A stretch of 64,000 nucleotides of DNA from Dioscorea cayenensis subsp. rotundata (lineage: Eukaryota > Streptophyta > Magnoliopsida > Dioscoreales > Dioscoreaceae): NCBI RefSeq assembly GCF_009730915.1, contig NC_052474.1, forward strand, positions 21,921,501-21,985,500, read 5' to 3'. The position numbers were made by a program, and so were the translations under genes. Position 1 is the first letter of the stretch. Each line of letters starts with the position of its first letter. Of the stretch, positions 38,098-51,533 are shown piece after piece. Below the pieces are notes generated by a model. The model made no database searches and was not told where the DNA came from. It worked only from the letters and a program-made list of their open reading frames with translations.

Positions 38098-41000
38098 CTA
38101 TCTCTGCTGGAAATTTAGTTTCTTGATGCAATATGCAAACATGACTGCGAAAAAGACAGAAAAACCAACCAGAACTGCAGCTACGACACCAATGAAATCA
38201 GTGTGGTACCCATAGTAGTGCTTCACATAGTCTTTGATTTTCTGTCTTTCCTCACCTGGCACCTGAATCGTGTCCTCCAGATCCCCGTACTGTGTCACGA
38301 TAAGCCCGTACACTGTCCATGCCAATGGGCATATCCAGTAGTACCAGACCCACCAATGGGGAATTTTCTGAGCACCAAACACCCAAAACAAACTATCAGC
38401 AAATGGAACATTTTAGTTATATTCAATGAGCATAGAGGAGAAGGTATTTTACAGGCTTGGCAATGAAGAAGCCGGAGAAGAGGTTGAAGATCGAATAGAA
38501 TGTCCCAGCGAAGATTGCTGCAACTTGATGGTTTGGTGAAATTGAAACGGTCATCATTCCATAGTAGGTGAAGTACAAGAATGAGAAGAACGATATGAAG
38601 AAGAACCACAGAAACTTCACTGCTGTCCATGGGAAACCCATCATGGAGTACACTATTACAGTGAAGTACATTCCCTGGATGAATACATATGGAATTTCCA
38701 TCACCACCTGCAGCAGTTGTTGGTTAACTGGAACTGTTAGATTAGACCAATGTGGCATAAAAGCTTATGGATTGACGACATGCTTAAGCCTACCTGAGCA
38801 ATTGCATATGGCAAAGCAGAGTACATTCCGGCAGCTCTTTCTCGATAGAAAACTGTTCGTTCAATTGAGACAACTGGTTGTACAGTGGAACAGTTGTTGA
38901 TACCTATGAAGAGTACAGATGCATACATTGAACCGATGATGGTTTTAAGATCAGTAGCACTGTTCCTGCAATGGCATGAAACTCACCCTTGCTTTAGGCA
39001 GTTGATGATTATTATCTGCAGAGGAATATACATACCTATTCTGGCCAATTTTCCAAAAGATGGTCCCAAGCAATAAAGCAGTGAAGAGAGTGAAGGAGTA
39101 TCGAACGAGGTTGTAATCAGGGCTTCTCCAGTAAGTCCACCACTGCTTCCAAAGACAGGCTTTGAACTGGCCAATAGTAGATTGAGAGTACTTTGTCCGG
39201 AAGTAGAGATCATTTGTTCCTGGTGCTGGATTGCTCAGTGCATTTACAAGCGCCTTGTTATGCCTACAATTAGTGATCATGAGTAAAAAGTTGATCACCA
39301 AGAAAGCAGAAATGGAGGATTTGTAACAATGAGACATTTTGTCCTACTTACTGGTGTAATGAAGAAGATCTATAATACTCAGCAAAATCAATTCCTAGTT
39401 GAACTTCAGCAGCCATTGAGCTTACTTCTAACATCCAAGTCGCAGGATTGCATTTATCTTTGATTTTTGAGACTCCTGGAATTGCCTGGAGGATAGCATC
39501 ATTCATGATCAGTTGGAAAATTCTGTTTCATCGAAATTGTGCAACTAGTGACTTCAATGACAATGTTAGAAAATATCACCTCGAAATATTCAATTATGTT
39601 TTGGGAATGCCGGCCCAATGGTCCAGAGTATATTACTTGGCCTCCTCTCTTCATCAGCAGCAGCTGTAAGCCGGAAGTTCTTTAGCATATACACCAATTG
39701 ACGACAAATTATAAGAAAACTAAGTGTTATGCTACCTCATCAAAGGCTTCAAATATGTCGATACTGGGTTGGTGAATGGTGCAAACAACAGTTCTTCCAG
39801 TATTGACCGTGTTCCTCACAGTTCTCATGACAATAGCTGCTGCCCTTGCATCAAGACCTGATGTTGGCTCATCCATGAAGATAATCGAAGGGTTAGCAAC
39901 AAGCTCTACAGCTATTGTCAATCTCTTTCTTTGCTCTGTCGACAGCCCGGTAACTCCTGGAAGTCCCACAATTGCGTCTTTGATATTATCAAGCTCTACC
40001 AGCTCCATCACTTCATCAACAAATCTCTTTTGGCAAGAGAGGAAACATCAAAATCTCAATTATTATCCTCTTGTGAAACCGAGAGGAGCAATATGAACTC
40101 ACCATCTTCTCGTCATAGGTGACTTCATTTGGCAGACGGAGAAAGGCGGAGAATATCAAGGATTCCCTGACAGTGACTTGGGGAGAATGGATATCATTCT
40201 GTTCACAATAACCGGATATTCTTGCAAATGTGGCTTGGTCCTTTGGGTAACCAGAGATATGGATATCACCTTCAATGTAGCCACCAGTCTTTCTACCTGC
40301 CAAGACATCCATTAGAGTTGTCTTTCCTGCACCACTGACACCCATAAGGGCAGTCAAAACACCAGGCTGGAAAGCGCCTGTTACTTCCCTTAGCAGCTGA
40401 AGTCTATCTTCAGCAGCTCCTTGTTCTTTCATTTCCTGCATGATAAATGGCGATGCAGATTGAAATATTCTTTTCTCTATTTTTCAAAGATGACATGAAC
40501 TTACCGCGGGCATGTCGACAAAGTAATTTACTTCATTAAAGGACATAGCAAGAGGCACAAACGGAAGAACCATTCTCCCCGTGCGAGCAACGCCATTAGC
40601 TGCATTTGTAGAGATATGTTTGATGATGAACCATTTGATTGCAAATTTGGTGACAGGAATGCCAATGTATCATACCCTGATTGATCCTTGAAGATTTGTT
40701 TGATTCACTTCTTGCGGCTGTGATTTCAGAGTCTCTGACTTCAGATATTACAGCTTGTGGTTTTCCAAGAGCTATCATCAACCGGTATAAAGCAAAAAGG
40801 TTAAGTGTGCATCGACAACAACCATGCCCGTCATGATTTAACAAGAATTATGAAAAACTTACGGTTTAGGTACATAAGAGAAAGGGTAAAAAGAACATTG
40901 AAGAGGATGCTAAATCCTAAAAGAGCACCAACTCCAATCCAATACCACTTGTTCTCATGAAATACTTGGACATTCTCTAGCACTGCTATTCCTAAAATCT

Positions 41001-44000
41001 TTGTGGTACCATCTGGTCTGGTCACCTGCCAATAATCTTTTAGTTCACGAATGAGATCAACAGATTGATTTGTAGAAAACAAGGGAAGAGGAAGCTTACC
41101 ATTGTGTTCATCCATCTTGGAGCCAAGAATTCATTGACAGCTAAAGCATTGTATGCATATGATAGAGGTGAAGCCCAGTAACCCCAAATACACCATTTTG
41201 GAATTTCACCTGTCAGCAAAGTTGTGAAGAGAATGCATGGTTTATTATGAAATGGAGATCATGTTTCATCTGAGACCATTTTGGAATTTTATCAGTTGGT
41301 TATATTGTTTTGTCAGATAAGCAAAATGAGGGAAAAGAGACTACATGACTTGTTATAAACCAAAAGTTCATGTTAAGTGCAACACTTAGTAAACTACATG
41401 CATCATTTTGGTCTTTTATTCCTACAGAATGTTGTGTTGCACTAGCAAAGTGATGCATAAAAGTGAACATGAGATTTGTTATGAACTGAAGATCATGATT
41501 TATTTGAGAATAGTGCCACAAGAGAATGATCTATAAAAGGAAAAAATAGCGAGTATGTATGATAACGATGAAACTTAGAAATTTCTTGTCAATCATTTTG
41601 GAATTTGATACATCAAAAATGTTGCCTACTTAGATAAAAGAGAATACAAGATTTGTTATAACCCTAGATCCTTTTCCATTTCACAATAGAGCCTTGGGAG
41701 AGAAGGTAATATACTCCGGAAAAAAAATCAATGAGAAACTTACCTCTTGGTAATACAAAACCTCCGAGAACAAACATGCTGAGAATAGCAATAGCCCCTC
41801 CAGTGCTAGCAATTATCATTGATCTGCAGAATCCTGCAGTAGCCCTGAACACACCTGCTGCCATTTGCTGGATCAAGAAAACAAGTAGCATATGTTTGAA
41901 GAACCTGCAAAACCGATAAGAACAAACATCCCCAAAAAAATCAATCTACTCTCGTTTATAATCAAAACACTCCATCAATGAGTTGAATAATCACCTGGCT
42001 GGTTCAGGTGCATAGCCGATGACATAGTAAGTTATGCCAACCCAAATAAGAGACTCGAATATCGAAATGGGGATTCGGAGAAGTGCATTAGGGAGTGTGA
42101 AGACCCATGCAGGATAAAAGAGGAGGTCCCTGTGCTTGTAAAACACTGGGAGTCTTGTGATGCTAAGAGGCACCTCTAAAAAACCGTTGAACATGTTCAC
42201 TATCAATCCGAAGAGTAGTGCTCCAATGTACTTAGCACCATCATCTTCGCTATTTGTATGCATTCTTGTCCTAATAAACACTGTTGATCCCACAATTGCC
42301 ATGATGATGATCTTTGATCAAACAACATGCAAGAGAAACAAAAACTATAAGATGGTTTGCTCAATCCAACATAAAAGTTTATAGCTGTTTCACTGTTTGT
42401 ATTCAATTTTTTTAACTAAAAAATGTTTCACTTATTTTGAAAAAAAATAAATAAATCATTTTTATATGTAATTTTGGTTTCTTTTGTTCCATAAACTAGA
42501 GAAACAAAAGCACTTGGTAGAAACACTTCTAAAAAACATGAGCTAAGCATTTATTTTCTTAAATAAATCTAAACTAGTAAACTACCCCTTAAGTTGATAG
42601 GAAAAGAAGTACCTGAATTGTCTTGAAAATGTAGACAAAAGAGTTTCTCTTGAGGAGGAGTAATTCCTTAGCAAAAGAGGCTTTGAGGAGGTCAGAGATT
42701 TGGACTGATTGCTTGGAAAATATGAGAGCTGCTTTGTGACTTTGAGACTTGTTGAAAGGTACAGAGAGCTCATTCTCCAGACGAAGCCCGGCATGAAATC
42801 TTTTAAAGAGATCAGCAAATTCAGACACAGGAATGTAGGTATAAGGCTTAGTTCTATCAGCCCAGTATTGCTTTTGATCCTTCTTCGAAGTTACCTATTT
42901 AAACGTACACTTATGTTACTACTTAAATTCAACCCAAAAACTTAAACTAATAAGAAATATTGTAAAGAACCTCTTGTAAGAAATCTGCAGTGCCTTTGCG
43001 ATCCGGACACTGGAAACCACATGCATTGAAGAAGTCGAGGACGTATTCCCTCGGCCCTTGGTAAACAATGTGACCTTCGGAAATAAGAATAATGTCGTCG
43101 AAAAGATCGAATGTTTCGGGGGCAGGTTGGAGGAGAGACATGAGAATTGTTGCCTCCCCCAAATGGACAATTTGCTGCAAACACTTGACAATTTGGAAAG
43201 TGGTAGAGCTATCAAGTCCAGTTGATATTTCATCCATGAAGAGTGTCTTTGTTGGTCCTACAATCATCTCTCCTGCATTGTAGGACACCATTTGTTAACA
43301 TGGTACCATTTGGTCTAAATCCTATTGTTGTTAACACCCATTTTTTTCTTTTTATATAATTTTCAAACACTATTATATTAAAAGTTAATGGTACGTATAA
43401 AAGAAAATTTTGGACATGGACAAAAATCAAATAACAAGGGACAAGGGTCATAGTTTTCCTACATTTATGAATAATAATAATAATAGACAATTGAAAGAAC
43501 ATTTCAGAATATACAGAGAAAATACCCTGCAATATGATGCTGTATTTTCTATAGTTTTTTGTGGTTTTAGTATTTTTTTTTTTCTTATTTGATATAATTT
43601 TATAAAATAAGTATCTCGGAAATAAAAGAATAAAAAAATAATTTATAAAAAAAATTAAATTACCCGTAGTGACACGTTTCTTTTGTCCTCCGGAGATGCC
43701 TCGTTGCAACTCGTCGCCAACTATTGTGTTTGCGCAAATATCCAACCCGAGTATCTGAAACACCATTAATTAATCAATAATTCTTCACTTATAAATTACT
43801 AAATAAATGGGTGAGGCGTTTACTCACCAAAAATAGCTAAAATATTTACCAAACCATTTTTTAATTTAATTTATCTGTCATAATTAAATATATTTCTTAG
43901 TAACATATGGATTTTTTTTTACCAATTTGTTGCACAAAAAAATCAAGTTTAAATTTATTTTTAAAATTACTAATTATATATAGAGTTTTTTTTTCTTGCA

Positions 44001-47000
44001 TGTATAGCCCTAACCTAAATATTTGCATAATTGCGTGTATAACTTTCAATAAAGCCAAACACCATCTATAACCCTTAAATTTTGATTTGTTTGTATATAT
44101 ACTCCTTAATCACATTTACACCATTTAAATATATTACTACATATTAAATAATAAAAAAATATCCATATATACTCTTAAAATTTTTCTAATGATCATTAAT
44201 GTTTTTCCATATATACCTCTAAAAAAACTCATTTTATTCATTAAATTTAAATCTTAAAAATTTCAAAATTGTAATTGAGTCAATATACTTTAAAAAAAAA
44301 ATAAACTAATTTTTATTTATTACTCCTCAATAAAAATTAACATTGTTAGAGATAGTTTAGAAATTTAAATGAAATTCTATTATTATTATTATAACAAATA
44401 AATATTTACATAATATAATATATTTAAATATTATATGTGGCCATGTGGGGTTGATACACACATATATATATATATATATTAAAAAAATTAATATTTAGTG
44501 GTGTAAATGGGAGTTGAACCTAACAGATTAAGTAGGGTAGGGCCTATGTCAACGCGCAGCAGATGCTGTGAAACAGTACCAAACGCTGACTTTTTCAATG
44601 TCAACGTGACAAACAGGCTTGGAGAAAATAAAAATTGAAAAGTCAACGGTTGGATACCTACTCTGAGTGTGTAATTGGTTTGCAAGCTGCTCTCCATCCC
44701 TTCCATTGCAGTTGCCTGAATTTTTTTTAATTATTAATATAAATAAATTAAATTAAATTAAAATAAGAATAACAAAAGATTAGTCTGCATTACCTTCATG
44801 AAGAGATCCACTTCAGCTTCTGGGAAGATTCCTGCTTCCTTTTCCCTCTTCGCTAACTCAGATAGAAGCTCTACATTATCATTGTTATTTTATATTTATT
44901 ATTATATTCATAGCGATCTGCATGGTAATTTGATTGAAATAAATTATATAAATAAATATGATTTTCGTGAAAATATATTTACAAAATTTTTAATAAAAAT
45001 AAATTTATATTTATTAGTTTATATTTAAAACGTATTAATATCATGCAAAAAAAATTCTTCAAAATAAATTTAAATAACCAAACCTGAAACCTAGAGGTGT
45101 AAATGAGCCAAACTACTCATGAGCTACTCGAGATTGGCTAAGTCAGTGCTCGAATTCGATTCGATTTTTCACAAGCCGAGCCGAGCTCGAACCCAAATAT
45201 ACTCAGTTCGTGAGCCTAAACGAGCATATATATATAATATTAAATTATTTATATTTAATTACAAAAATATATAATTATATAACTATATTAAATTACTTAC
45301 ATATATATATATATATATATATTATCCTAACTCGAACTTAAACGAGCCGAGCTCAAGCACAAAAAAAATAGCTCGAACGAGCTCGAACTGAACTCGAGCT
45401 TTCAAATAATATACTCAACCCAAGCTCGAGCATGGTAATACCCGGCTCGGCTCGTTTACAACCCTACTGAAACCTAACTCATTCAAATATTTATATTGTT
45501 AATTGTAACCAAACATCATCAAATCAAAGGTAGGGTACGTACCATACTTAGGGCCCACACCTTGACACCTGGCAGAGAAGTCAAGGGTTTCTCTCACAGT
45601 CATCTCAGCCACGTGGACATCGTTTTGACTGATGTAAGCAGCCGTTTTTTGGGCGACAAACTCATTCAGTCCGTACCCATTGTATGTTATGTCTCCATAC
45701 ATCTGCTAAAATTAATTCATTAGTAATAAATAATTTTTTTTATTTACATACCCAGTAAAAATAGATAATTATTAATACATATTTTTTTATAAATCAACTT
45801 ATTTGCTAATATACCTTTGATTAAAAAAATAAATTAAAAATTTGTGTATTTAATCATTTTAAAAATTTATATATAGAGAGATTTTTGGTCTTTGAACAAT
45901 AATTTTTTGTTTCAAAATTTTATATATATATATATATATATATCTCATGTATTCTATAGACATCGTTTCTTTATGCTCTCTCTAAATCCTAATCTGATCC
46001 GTCTCTTTCATGATGTTTAATAATAATAATATATATATATATATATGCATGTATTATTAGATTTGTAAGTTAACTTTTAACTGTAATACCATACATATAT
46101 AAATAAAATAAATATATTTTATAAAATTATATTAACAAGGGTATGTAAGTAATTTAATATTGCGCACCTTCAAAGAAGAGTCCAGCTTCCCAGCTAAAGC
46201 TAGTAACAGAGTCGTTTTCCCAGAAGATGGCGGGCCCAATAGCAACGTCATCCTAAAACCATTCATATAAAAAATTATTAATTACTTAATTTAAAATTTG
46301 ACACAATTAAAAAAAAATATATATATTTATAAATTTACATAAATATATATATATACCTTGCTGGTTTTATCATCCCTGAAACATTATTTAAAATGGTGAG
46401 TTTCATTCTCTTACTAAGATTCACACCGAAATAGCCCAATATTGATTCAAATATATCACGGGCCGTGTTGGTTAAAGTAGGCATTGCTCTATTGCCGACG
46501 TGGCACTTTGCATGCACTGTTACGTTCTCAAATCTCACCTCCATTGTCGGTAACTGGACTCCAACCCTGTATATCAGTATATAAATTAATAATAATAATA
46601 ATCATTTAATCAAACAAATTATACTTTAATTTGGCTCTAAAAACATATAGTTTATAAAAAAAAATTAAAGTTAAAAATTTATTCCAATTCTTTTATTGAA
46701 TTTGTCAAACAATATATCTACAAAATAAATAAATAAATATATTTGAAAGTTTCCAAACACATATATATAATATTTATAAAATTATTAAAATGATCCGATG
46801 AAATCAGTAGGCGCTGTAAGCAACCAAATTGAATTAAAATAAACACAAATTGAATCTTGAAAAAAGTCTTCTTTATATGAAATCATACAACTTCCTGCCC
46901 CGCTGGAAAACAGTATATTATCAACACTATAAGATCCAGTAAACTTACCAATATATATATATATATTAAAAAAACTGCCACCATTTCTCCTAATAAACTA

Positions 47001-47457
47001 AAATTATAAAAATCATGAGAGTTTATCAAAATAATAAAAATTTAAATTTAAATAACTGAAACAAATAGTTTTAAATTCAAATATATATATATATATATAT
47101 ATTTACAAATACGGCCTACTTCAATTATTATTATTATTATTATTATTATTTATAAAAATAGATAAATTACATTTATTAAAAAGTCAATGGTACAACAACA
47201 CTGAAACACAGACCCACCAGCAGTGAGAGAGAACCAAAACAAACAGATTATTTTAGCTTATAATAGTTTAAACCTAATTCTCAAAAAACAGGTTATCAAT
47301 CAAAAAAATACTAAAAAAAAAAATTATAAACTAACTTAAATCCAGCTGATTATTACTATTTACACCTTTTTAGTAAATATAGTTACATTTGTATAAATGT
47401 ATAACAGTATGTTAAAATATGAAAGAAAAAAAAATCTCCAAAAATAAGAAACGAAGA

Positions 47458-47494
<37 letters not shown>

Positions 47495-47940
47495 GAAGGA
47501 AGAGGAGATGAAGAGAGACCTATCGATGCGGTTGCGAAGCTTGTTCAAGAAGCGAAGATTATCAAGCTCAGCGACCTTGAAAACCCTATCAATGAACTCC
47601 TTCTTCTCATCCTCTCCCAATTTCCGAACATCCACCTCCTTGTGCTCATACCTCATCATCCTCCTCCTTCTTCTCCTTTGATCTTCATCCTCATCATCAG
47701 CCTTCACAATCCGCTTCAATAACCCAGTTCGAAGGCGATCGTAGGTCGGAAGCTTCTCGATCGCCGCCCAACGAAGAGCCTCCTCGTCGTCAGCCTCATC
47801 GGACCTCCATGACGCCGATCTCCCACCATCCTCCTCGCAAATACCTCTTCCATTCCCCACGCCCCCATCTTCATCTCCCTGCTCATGCTCCGGCGGAGAT
47901 TCCGGCTCGCTCGCCGGCCGGAATCCCAGATCCCCTCCAT
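38098..47940 (-). CDS. Full-size PDR-type ABCG transporter
   Basis: A plasma-membrane pleiotropic-drug-resistance transporter (NBD-TMD-NBD-TMD) with about 1,464 residues; family members export hormones or secondary metabolites. Exons from the 5' end: 47940-47520, 46566-46357, 46252-46168, 45705-45543, 44870-44794, 44715-44662, 43754-43664, 43272-42971, 42894-42613, 42311-41995, 41904-41744, 41209-41100, 41025-40863, 40771-40676, 40599-40505, 40435-40103, 40026-39736, 39663-39580, 39485-39352, 39263-39036, 38965-38794, 38707-38453 and 38367-38098. NBD1: [26 protein letters not shown]2: [27 protein letters not shown] hallmarks are [17 protein letters not shown]-like [19 protein letters not shown] and [18 protein letters not shown]. 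The start [14 protein letters not shown] is in a different frame from [19 protein letters not shown]; one missing base near 47822-47824 would join them. The substrate cannot be told from sequence. Confidence 0.92.
45092..45466. mobile_element. hAT-type MITE with 8-bp target-site duplication
   Basis: A 375-bp element in the PDR intron between exons 4 and 5. The ends are TAGAGGTGTAAATGAGCC and the inverted copy GGCTCGTTTACAACCCTA. CTGAAACC flanks both sides (45084-45091 and 45467-45474), the 8-bp duplication diagnostic of hAT. The interior carries many GAGCTCGA/CTCGAGC words on both arms around an AT-rich centre. There is no transposase, so it is non-autonomous. TAGGGGTGTAAACGAGCC-type ends are widespread in plant introns. 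Confidence 0.88.
47461..47492. repeat. (GA)n tract next to the PDR exon 1 donor
   Basis: About fifteen AG units, (CT)n on the coding strand, start about 29 bases inside the first intron. They are a likely polymorphic marker and make the 5' end of the intron pyrimidine-rich. Confidence 0.9.
47822..47862 (-). other. Frame break in PDR exon 1 (one base missing)
   Basis: Reading from the ATG at 47938-47940 gives [18 protein letters not shown] and then EEVFARRMV. The conserved [17 protein letters not shown] lies in the next frame. One additional G in the GGG run (CCC on +, 47822-47824) restores a typical PDR N-terminus. Starting instead at the internal ATG at 47860 would keep the frame but would lose the standard N-terminal segment. 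Confidence 0.8.
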
Positions 47941-49243
47941 CTCCCCCTCTTCTCTATGTTGAGGGCTTTCCAAATTGTGACCCTTTTATCGACCGCGCTT
48001 CACTGGTTTTCATTTATATATATATATATATATAATCACAATAGTCCCTAAGCTTTAAATTATTATTTGTGGTCCAAATATAAAACATCATTTTAGTCCC
48101 AGTTATACAATTTTATTTATTTTAGTCCCTCTATTTTATATGAATTTTAATGTAAATATGTCGTGTATCTTTGTCTAATGTTGAGGCTAAAATGAACTTG
48201 TATACGGTCAGAGCCAATATATATATATATATATATGTATATATAAGTATAGAAAGAACCAATCCAGGAATATTTTGTAGATAACAAATCTAGAGACGGT
48301 TCGTAAATAATAATTCTATAGACATCCCTCTATTTATATAAACAGTGTTTACAATAGCAATAGTTTCACAACTATAATACAATGAATCAAGAGTGTTCAA
48401 CTTTGATTTGTACTCGGTGCTTTTGTCCACTCTCTCCTCATCTTTTCTGAGTATTTTTTTTTCGTCTTACTTACAGACCCTAGGAAAAATATCCAAAAAA
48501 AATTATATTATTATTATACATATATATATATAGTAACGGAAAATTTATAAATTACAAATAAATTTAATTTTAATTTCACTTCACCAATCATCCACACTAC
48601 TTATCATCAATTAATAATAATTAGAAATAAATATATTATCTTTTATATAATTTGTATGTATATTATTTGATATTTTACAAATAACTATATTGATTATATA
48701 TTTATTTTCATAATTTTTATTTATAAAAATAAAGTATTCATCAAGTTATTATAATTATACATCTAACAGTGACAGTTGTGACATAAAATTTTGAGGTTTT
48801 TAAGTGAATGTAAAAGGTATTTTCCTCATTAAAAATAATTTTAGGAAGTTTTTAAATGAATAAATACAAGAATTCGTAAACAATAATCACCAATGGACCC
48901 AATATCCAGATAAAAGCTAAGGAATTGAACGGCTATGATGCTTCCACGTGGATTTCTTTATCTCCAATTATGAACCGTCAGATCATGAATCCAACGGCCG
49001 TCATTTGGGATCGCACACCACGCAAACACTCGAAGGCCTTAAAACCCTAGTCCCCGCACGAGCCCATCTTCTTCTCATCTCACCGCAGCGCTCTCAACAC
49101 CCAATTGAGGTATCTTCTTCGAACCCTAATTCCTTGTTCTTGAGATTATCTGTGTTTGTTATAGGTTTTATTTCTCAAATTTGTCTTTTTTTTTTTTTTA
49201 AATTTTTTTTTATGTTTGTTTGGTGTGGTTTTGTGAAGGAGAG
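47941..49243. promoter_or_regulatory. Divergent upstream region, PDR transporter / eL32
   Basis: About 1.3 kb between two divergent starts. Toward eL32 it carries a palindromic G-box CCACGTGG (about 48944-48951) and a telo-box AAACCCTAG (49042-49050), the latter common in ribosomal-protein promoters. A probable 5'-UTR intron runs from the donor at 49110 to the acceptor at 49238, five bases before the ATG. On the transporter side only a (TA)n tract near 48014-48032 stands out. The transcription start sites are not determined. Confidence 0.6.
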
Positions 49244-50908
<1,665 letters not shown>

Positions 50909-51533
50909 ACTGCTCTTTAATGGCTTCTGTTGTTTCTTGCCTTTTATTTTCTTTTTCAGAAGCTATTCTTTTCATAGTTTTGAGCCATTGTCTAAGTTTT
51001 CAAGGGTACTGTATTAAGCTGGCATTTTATAGTTGGACTGATGTTCTTAGCACCTGAAATATTGAGATGTGATGTTTATTTTAATGTTAAGCTGAAACCG
51101 GATTTTGGAACCTTCTTTGTTTGTTTAACTAGCACATGAAACTAGTTATTATCTTCACCAATGTGTTCAGGCATTCACTGAGAATTTTATGATAAATAAA
51201 AGTATAGCTAGTTTTGTTTGTGAAATTTCTGATTATTAGATCAATGCAGACTAGGCTTTCTGTCATGATCAAACATTTTCCAATTATGGTCCATGCCAAA
51301 TTATAATCATATAACCAAGGCTGTATTGAGTATTTTAAAAATACAGGAAACAAAATGAACATTACAATCAAATATAAAGCCACATTACATATGAAAGTGA
51401 TCAGGACATTTAAACCAATAACAAATTTAGTTTGGAATAATGTACATACTTACTGTTAGATATTTAATGTAATGAAGGGTTGAATAATCTACATCAACTA
51501 AGAAAAATGCTTGGTAGAGAAAGAGAAGCCTGA
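50909..51533. other. Convergent intergenic region, eL32 / topoisomerase 3-beta
   Basis: About 625 bp between convergent stops, expected to hold both 3' UTRs. No gene or element was recognised. Confidence 0.6.

Noticed and set aside
47716..47973. Independent small gene upstream of the PDR transporter
   Set aside because: It begins with the PDR N-terminal peptide and is the same exon read across a one-base break.
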